Shown here piece after piece: positions 57,438 through 64,000 of a stretch of 64,000 nucleotides of DNA. The position numbers and the translations under genes were made by a program. Source of the stretch: JACVRW01 sp963812915 (GTDB taxonomy: Bacteria; Actinomycetota; Thermoleophilia; Solirubrobacterales; Thermoleophilaceae); the NCBI GenBank assembly GCA_963812915.1, contig CAWEXB010000001.1, positions 1 to 64,000 of the forward strand. Direction: 5' to 3'. The notes under the pieces are model-generated. The model ran no database searches. It had not been told where the DNA came from and worked only from the letters and a program-made list of their open reading frames with translations. Every line of letters starts with the position of its first letter. The first letter of the stretch is position 1.

Positions 57438-58253
57438 GGCTCCGACCGCCTCCACGGGCGGCGGCGGCTGCCCGATGCCCCAGGCGTCGACGCCGCCGTC
57501 GACCACGATCGTCGTCCCGGTCACGTAGGCGCCGCCCGCCGAGGCGAGAAAGGCGATCAGGCTCGCCACCTCCTCCGGGACGGCCGAGCCGTCCGAGCGG
57601 GATCGCCCGCTCCCAGTCGGCGAGGGCCTCCTCGCCGTAGTCCTCGAGGGCCTCGGTGAGGATCGTCCCCGGCGCGACGCAGACGCTGCGGATGCGGTGG
57701 CGGCTCCACTCGAGCGCCAGCCCCGAGGCGAGGTTGGCGACGGCCGCGCGGCCGGCGGAGGCGTGCGCGAAGCCGGGGATCCCACGCAGCGGGCTGAAGC
57801 CGACGAAGACGATCAGGCCGCCGCCACCCGGGATCATTGCCCGTGTGGCGACCGCTGCGGGTCAGGCTCCACACGGCATCGACGGTAAGCCGGCTCACCG
57901 CCCGCCAGCCGCGCTCGGAGATCTCCTCCGCCGGCGCGGAGAACTGCCCGCCGGCGTTGTTCACCAGCACGTCGACCGTGCCGAAGCGCTCGAGCGCCGC
58001 GCTCACCACGCGCTCGACCTGCTCGGTCTCGCGCAGGTCCGCCGCCACGTCCAGGCATTCGCCGCCGCGGCTCTCGATCTGCTCGCGCACGCGCGCCAGC
58101 GGCTCCTCGCGGCGCCCGCAGACGGCCACCCGCGCGCCGCTGCCGGCGAGCTCGAGCGCGGTGGCGCGTCCGATGCCGGTTCCGCCGCCGCTCACCAGCG
58201 CGACGAGCCCGGCGTTGGCGTCCGGCCGCAGTGGGTGAGCTGTAGCCGTCCAT
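57434..58253 (-). CDS. SDR-family oxidoreductase (several frameshifts)
   Basis: About 272 residues when repaired. Start MDGYS at 58253 overlaps the TPP-enzyme stop (TGATG). Cofactor loop ALVSGGGTGIGRATALEL, NNAG region TVDVLVNNAGGQFSAPAEEI, then after a shift near 57840 GGGLIVFVGFSPLRGIPGFA and SAGRAAVANLASGLALEW (the usual Tyr position is occupied by His/Ala). A second shift near 57600 restores VASLIAFLASAGGAYVTGTT. The ending GIGQPPPP is seen in 2,4-dienoyl-CoA-reductase-like SDRs. It probably reduces an acyl-CoA intermediate. Confidence 0.8.
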
Positions 58254-59903
58254 CACCCGGCGGGAGGGGCCGGCTTGGCTCAGCGCGGCGCTCGCCGTTA
58301 GCGGAGGGGCGTCCGTCGTCCTCGTGCAGGTGGAGCACGGTCGGGCGGTCGGCCTCGAAGGCCCGCTCGAGCGCCTCGGCGAGGCCGTCCTGGTCGTCGA
58401 CGACCGCGCCCTCGCAGCCGAGCACGCGGCCAAGCGCCGCGAAGTCGAGTGACGTCGAGGTCGACGGCGTGCACCGGATCCCCGCGCTCGGCCATCTCGT
58501 TGCGGATCTCGCCATAGCCGGCGTTGTCCACGACGACGACGGGGAGCGGGAGGCGCAGCTGCGCGGCGGCGGCCAGCTCGGCGACCGTGAACATGATGCC
58601 TCCGTCGCCGAGCAGCGCGATCACGCGCGCCTCGGGGCGGCCCACCTTTGCGCCGATCGCCGCCGGGAGGCCGTAGCCGAGCGTTCCGTATCCGGTCGGG
58701 TACAGGAACGCCGCCGGGTGGTAGGCGGGCAGCGCCGCGACCGCGCCGCGGTAGCAGACCATCGCGCTGTCGCCGGCGACGATCCCGTCACGGCCGAGCG
58801 CCGTCGCGATCCCGTCGAAGATCCACGACCAGGGCGCGCCGAGCACACGCGCCTCCTCGAGGTGGCGGGAGCGCCAGCGCGCCGCCCGCTCGCCGTCGCG
58901 CGCGCCGTCGCCGAGCCGTCTCAAGCAGCCCGGCGAGCGCCGGCGGCGGCGTCGCCGACCACGGCGACCGTCGGCACGGCGCCCGTGACCACCTGGGCCG
59001 CGTCGACGTCGACGCGGACGACCTTGCCGGCGAGCGGAAGCGGGCCGAGCCAGGCCTCGGCCGGCGACAGTCCGCTGCCGACGACCAGTACGACGTCGCT
59101 GTCCTCGACGAGCTCCCGCGCAACCGCGCGCGCGAGACCGGCGCCCGCGCTGAGGGGGTGGTCCTCGGGAAGCACGCCCTTGCCGTTGATCGTGCACACG
59201 ACGGGCGCGCCGAGCCGCTCGGCGAGCGCACGGACCTCCGCCGCGGCTCCGCGCGCGCCGCCGCCGGCGACGATCGCGGGCCGCGCCGCGCCCGCCAGCC
59301 GGGCGGCGGCCGCGTCGAGGGCGCTCCGGGTCGGGCGTGGCCTAGGGGCGCGAATGGGGCTCGACGATCTCGGCCTCGGCGCGCTCCTCGAGCACGTCGA
59401 GCGGGATCTCCAGATGCACGGGGCGCGGCCGGCCGCTCGTCATCGCGGCGAACGCCTGCGCGACCGCCACCGGGATCTCGGGGACGCTCGTCACCCGATG
59501 GCTGTAGGCGACGATCGCGTCGAGCGCGGCGCTCTGGTCCTTCGTCTCGTGCAGCTCGCCGTGGCCGCGGCCGGGGTTTCGCAGCGGCATCCCGGCCGAG
59601 ACCGCCAGCACCGGCACGGAGTCCGAGTAGGCCTGCCCGAGCGCGGTTGCGGCGTTCAGGGCGGCCGGGCCCGACGTGGTGATGCAGACGCCGGGCTGCC
59701 CGGTGGCGCGCGCGTAGCCGTCGGCCGCGAAGCCGGCGCCCTGCTCGTGGCGGGGGCTGAGATGGCGGATCCCGGCGCCGGGCAGGTGGGCGTAGATCTC
59801 GAGGTTGTGGGTGCCCGGAATGCCCCACACGGTGTGCACGCCGTGCGCGGCAAGCGCCTCGGACAAGCGCCTGACCACCGGTTACCGTCGTCGTCGCCCC
59901 CAC
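58253..59903 (-). CDS. TPP-dependent enzyme, AruI/acetolactate-synthase-like (several frameshifts)
   Basis: About 545 residues when reassembled. The N-terminal PYR domain has the cofactor-activating Glu in SPRHEQGAGFAADGYARATG and VWGIPGTHNLEIY, wording close to the 5-guanidino-2-oxopentanoate decarboxylase (AruI) group. The central domain has VCTINGKGVLPEDHPLSAG and VVLVVGSGLSPAEAW. The C-terminal PP domain has YGLPAAIGAKVG and GDGGIMFTVAELAAAAQLRL with VVVDNAGYGEIRNE (GDG...N TPP/metal motif). Frame breaks lie near 59870, 59345, 58925 and 58455. It decarboxylates a 2-oxo acid. It is the first gene of the operon, ten bases from the ABC transporter gene end. Confidence 0.8.
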
Positions 59904-59912
59904 CGGACCAGT

Positions 59913-61735
<1,823 letters not shown>

Positions 61736-61736
<1 letters not shown>

Positions 61737-62660
61737 TACTCGTTCGCTCCTATCGAGGCCGATCGCGGCCCGGGCGATGCCGTCGGTGATCAGGTTCGTG
61801 CCCACGGTCAGCACGGCGATCGCGAGCACGGGAAGGAGGACGCCCCAGGGCATCACGGCGATCGACAGGCGGTTCTCGTTGATCATGAGGCCCCAGTCGG
61901 CAGTGGGCGGCTGCAGGCCGAAGCCGAGGAAGCTGATCGCCGCGATCAGGCCGATCGAGAAGGTCATCCGCAGCCCGAGCTCGACGAGCAGCGGACTGGT
62001 CACGTTCGGCAGCAGCCCCTCCATGATGATCCGCGAGCGCCGCTCGCCGGCCACCTCCTCGGCCTTGATGAAGTCGCGCTCGACGATCTGCTGAGCCGCC
62101 CCGCGGATCACCCGCGCGACGCGCGGTGCGTGGGTGATTCCGACGGTCACCACGATCAGCCAGAGCTTCGGCCCGATCGCCGAGACCGCCAGCAGCACAA
62201 AGATGATCTGCGGGAACGCGAGCACGACGTCGTTCCCCCGCATCAGCACGTCGTCGACCCAGTTGCGCGAGTAGGCGGCGATCAGGCCGATGGCGGTGCC
62301 GAGAACGACGCCCAGTACCGTTGCCGCGGCCGACATCCAGAGCACGGAGAGGCCGCCGTAGAGGAAGCGGCTGAACACGTCGCGCCCGAGCGCGTCGGCG
62401 CCGAAGATCGCGTCGCTCGTCGGCCCGTGGTTCGGCGCCGCGATGAACTCGGTCTCAGAGTGGGGCGCGAACAGCGGTCCGAACACCGCGATCAGCACGA
62501 TGACGCCCACCATCCCCAGCCCGATGCGGGTGCGGGTGAGCCGCGCGGCGCTGCGCAGGATGCCGAGCCACTGGAAGCGCTGGAGGTGCGGCGGCGGCGC
62601 CTCCGGCCCCGCCTCGGGCACCAGGTCGAGGGCCTGCTCGACGGTCTGGGGCTGGGTCAT
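61736..62660 (-). CDS. dppC: ABC transporter permease DppC
   Basis: About 308 residues. N-terminal QTVEQALDLVPEAGPEAPPP leads to about six membrane helices. The BPD_transp EAA-like loop (AEEVAGERRSRIIMEGLLPN) contacts the ATPase. AFPQIIFVLLAVSAIGPKLW and SFLGFGLQPPTADWGLM are typical DppC. As read, the frame has no stop and runs straight into the ATPase chain. A one- or two-base indel near 61755 would restore an ending GANE-stop that overlaps the ATPase ATG (TAATG). I treat the apparent fusion as an artefact. Start overlaps DppB by ATGA. Confidence 0.88.
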
Positions 62661-63610
62661 CGCGCCTCCGTCCTGAGCCGTGGCGTGACGGCAATCGTCG
62701 CCAGGTCGGCGAGCAGGTTGAGCACGACGTAGATTGCCGCCGCCAGCAGCGTGATCGCCTGCACCACGAGGATGTCGCGGTTGCCCACCGCGTCGATGAA
62801 CAGCGAGCCGATGCCCGGATACGAGAACACGAACTCCACGACCACGACGCCGCCGGCCATCCACGCCAGCTGCAACGCGATGACCTGGATGGCGGGCACG
62901 ATCGCGTTGGGAACGGCGTGGCGCCAGATCACCGTGCGCTCCGGAAGCCCCTTCAGGCGCGCCATCGTGACGTACTCCGACTCGAGCACCTCGATCATCG
63001 AGCCGCGCATGATCCGGCTGATGTAGGGCGTGACCGCGAGCACGAGCGTGGCGGCGGGCAGCACCACCACGCTCGGGTCCGACCACGCCCGCTCGTCCGG
63101 CGCGAGCAGCGACACCGCGGGGAGCCAGGTGAAGACGCTCGTCGCGAACAGCAGGATCAGCCCGATTCCGATCACGAACTCCGGCAGCGCCGCGAGCACC
63201 AGCGTGGTCGTGGAGACGACGTGGTCGACCGGGCGATCACGGCGCATCGCCGTCCATACGCCGATCCCGATCGAAAGCGGGATCGCGACCACGGCGGCCA
63301 CGAACACCAGGAACGCGGTGTTGGCGACGCGGTCCGACAGCAGCTCGCTCACCGGCTGCTGGGTCGCCGCGGATTCGCCGAAGCTGCCGGTCAGCACTCC
63401 GCCGATCCAGTCGAGGTACTGGGTGATCACCGAGTCGTTGAGGTTGAGCTGATCCCGCAGCGCGGCAACGCGCTCCGGCGTCGCCTCCCTGCCGAGGATC
63501 GCGGTCGCCGCGTCACCGGGCAGCGCCAGCACCGCCGCGAAGACGACCAGCGAGATCAGAAACAGCGTGAGAACGCCGAGGGCCAGCCGGCGCACGATGA
63601 GCTTAGCCAA
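62657..63610 (-). CDS. dppB: ABC transporter permease DppB
   Basis: 317 residues from a TTG at 63610, overlapping the stop of the binding-protein gene by 8 bp; GGAAGGGTGGG lies upstream. Six hydrophobic helices; N-terminal LIVRRLALGVLTLFLISLVV with PGDAA after it is the DppB hallmark. The cytoplasmic EAA-like loop is YVTMARLKGLPERTVIWRHA. It forms the heterodimeric channel with DppC for dipeptide/oligopeptide import. Intact. Confidence 0.92.
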   Translation of the reverse strand: MAKLIVRRLALGVLTLFLISLVVFAAVLALPGDAATAILGREATPERVAALRDQLNLNDSVITQYLDWIGGVLTGSFGESAATQQPVSELLSDRVANTAFLVFVAAVVAIPLSIGIGVWTAMRRDRPVDHVVSTTTLVLAALPEFVIGIGLILLFATSVFTWLPAVSLLAPDERAWSDPSVVVLPAATLVLAVTPYISRIMRGSMIEVLESEYVTMARLKGLPERTVIWRHAVPNAIVPAIQVIALQLAWMAGGVVVVEFVFSYPGIGSLFIDAVGNRDILVVQAITLLAAAIYVVLNLLADLATIAVTPRLRTEAR

Positions 63611-64000
63611 CGAAACCCACCCTTCCGAAGCCGTAGTTCGTCAGCGGGAAGCCCGACTTCGCCGGGTGGAATCCGCCGACGGTGTCGCTGTAGGCATCCA
63701 GCTGGTTGTTGAACGCCCAAACGATCATTCCGCCCCGCTCGTACTCGATCTCCTGCGCCCGGTGCAGCAGCTCGGTGCGCTTGGCGTCATCGAGCTCCGC
63801 GCGCGCCTGCGAGATGAGGTCGAGGAACTCGGGGTCCTTCCAGTGCGTCTCGTTGAACGGCGAGTCCGGCAGGGCGCACTGGGCAACCTGGCTCAGGTAT
63901 GTGCGCGTGACCCAGAAGTCCTGCGCGAACGCCCACTGCAGGTAGTTGTCGCCGTAGAACGTGCCGGGGTCGACCTTCCGAACGTTGATGGTCACGCCGG
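63603..64000 (-). CDS. Peptide ABC transporter substrate-binding protein (5' part outside window)
   Basis: Only the last ~132 residues are in the window; the reading frame is open to the edge. It matches the C-terminal lobe of SBP_bac_5 (DppA/OppA-type) proteins: DFWVTRTYLSQVAQCALPDS, LDDAKRTELLHRAQEIEYER, GGMIVWAFNNQLDAYSD. It would be a lipoprotein capturing peptides for the DppBC/DF importer downstream. Its stop (TAA at 63603) overlaps the dppB start. Confidence 0.88.
   Translation of the reverse strand, partial: GVTINVRKVDPGTFYGDNYLQWAFAQDFWVTRTYLSQVAQCALPDSPFNETHWKDPEFLDLISQARAELDDAKRTELLHRAQEIEYERGGMIVWAFNNQLDAYSDTVGGFHPAKSGFPLTNYGFGRVGFVG

Noticed and set aside
54294..57659. Uninterrupted 1,121-codon plus-strand frame opposite the hydratase and acyl-CoA synthetase
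   Set aside because: The minus strand encodes recognisable enzymes throughout. Such long shadow frames are expected at very high G+C.

Overview
The window is very G+C-rich and carries gene families typical of Actinomycetota: MlaD/Mce, an Rpf-like cell-wall hydrolase behind a c-di-AMP riboswitch, an F420-type split-barrel protein, BTAD/SARP and PknB-type signalling, and paired acyl-CoA dehydrogenases. By family resemblance I would guess Thermoleophilia (Solirubrobacterales or Gaiellales) or a close relative. That is inference; there is no rRNA here to settle it.

Layout. 1-14 kb: stand-alone genes (enoyl-CoA hydratase-like, DUF899, SNF2 helicase, PQQ-type sugar dehydrogenase, amidohydrolase, DEAD-box helicase, alpha/beta hydrolase, ABC1 kinase, VOC protein). 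An Mce gene cluster among them has been cut at both ends. 14-18 kb: a truncated SDR, then a DHA2 drug exporter divergent from its TetR regulator across a clear palindromic operator, then a CHRD protein. 18-21.5 kb: a VanY/VanR/VanS cassette and decayed small genes. 21.7-25.4 kb: two secreted beta-propeller proteins. 25.9-34.5 kb: a signalling island. It holds a chimeric response regulator, a protein kinase fused to an extracellular propeller and a periplasmic binding domain, its coupled BTAD/Usp-like regulator, a cupin with a leader ORF, and a response regulator-kinase-CpaB operon. 34.5-43 kb: rpiA, lon, an SSI-like lipoprotein, a GH65 phosphorylase with its phosphomutase, an SDR, and the riboswitch-rpf unit. 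43-49 kb: MFS, M20 peptidase, methyltransferase, PepF-like peptidase, PLP lyase. 49-60 kb: acyl-CoA catabolism with an IclR regulator, a choline-sulfatase, and a four-gene operon (TPP enzyme, SDR, ADP-forming acyl-CoA synthetase, enoyl-CoA hydratase). 60-64 kb: a dipeptide/oligopeptide ABC importer, cut by the window end.

Two things colour the whole reading. First, about 20 otherwise well-conserved genes, including lon, carry one or more single-base frameshifts. Either the assembly has many indel errors or decay is unusually heavy. I annotate such genes across their full span and state the break points. Second, several convergent intergenic spaces hold large palindromes. Two hairpins 12 kb apart share identical 15-bp arms, and one 157-bp imperfect palindrome fills an entire intergenic gap.

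The most interesting system is the BTAD/Usp-like regulator translationally coupled to a receptor-like kinase whose extracellular half combines a propeller with a LivJ-type ligand-binding fold.
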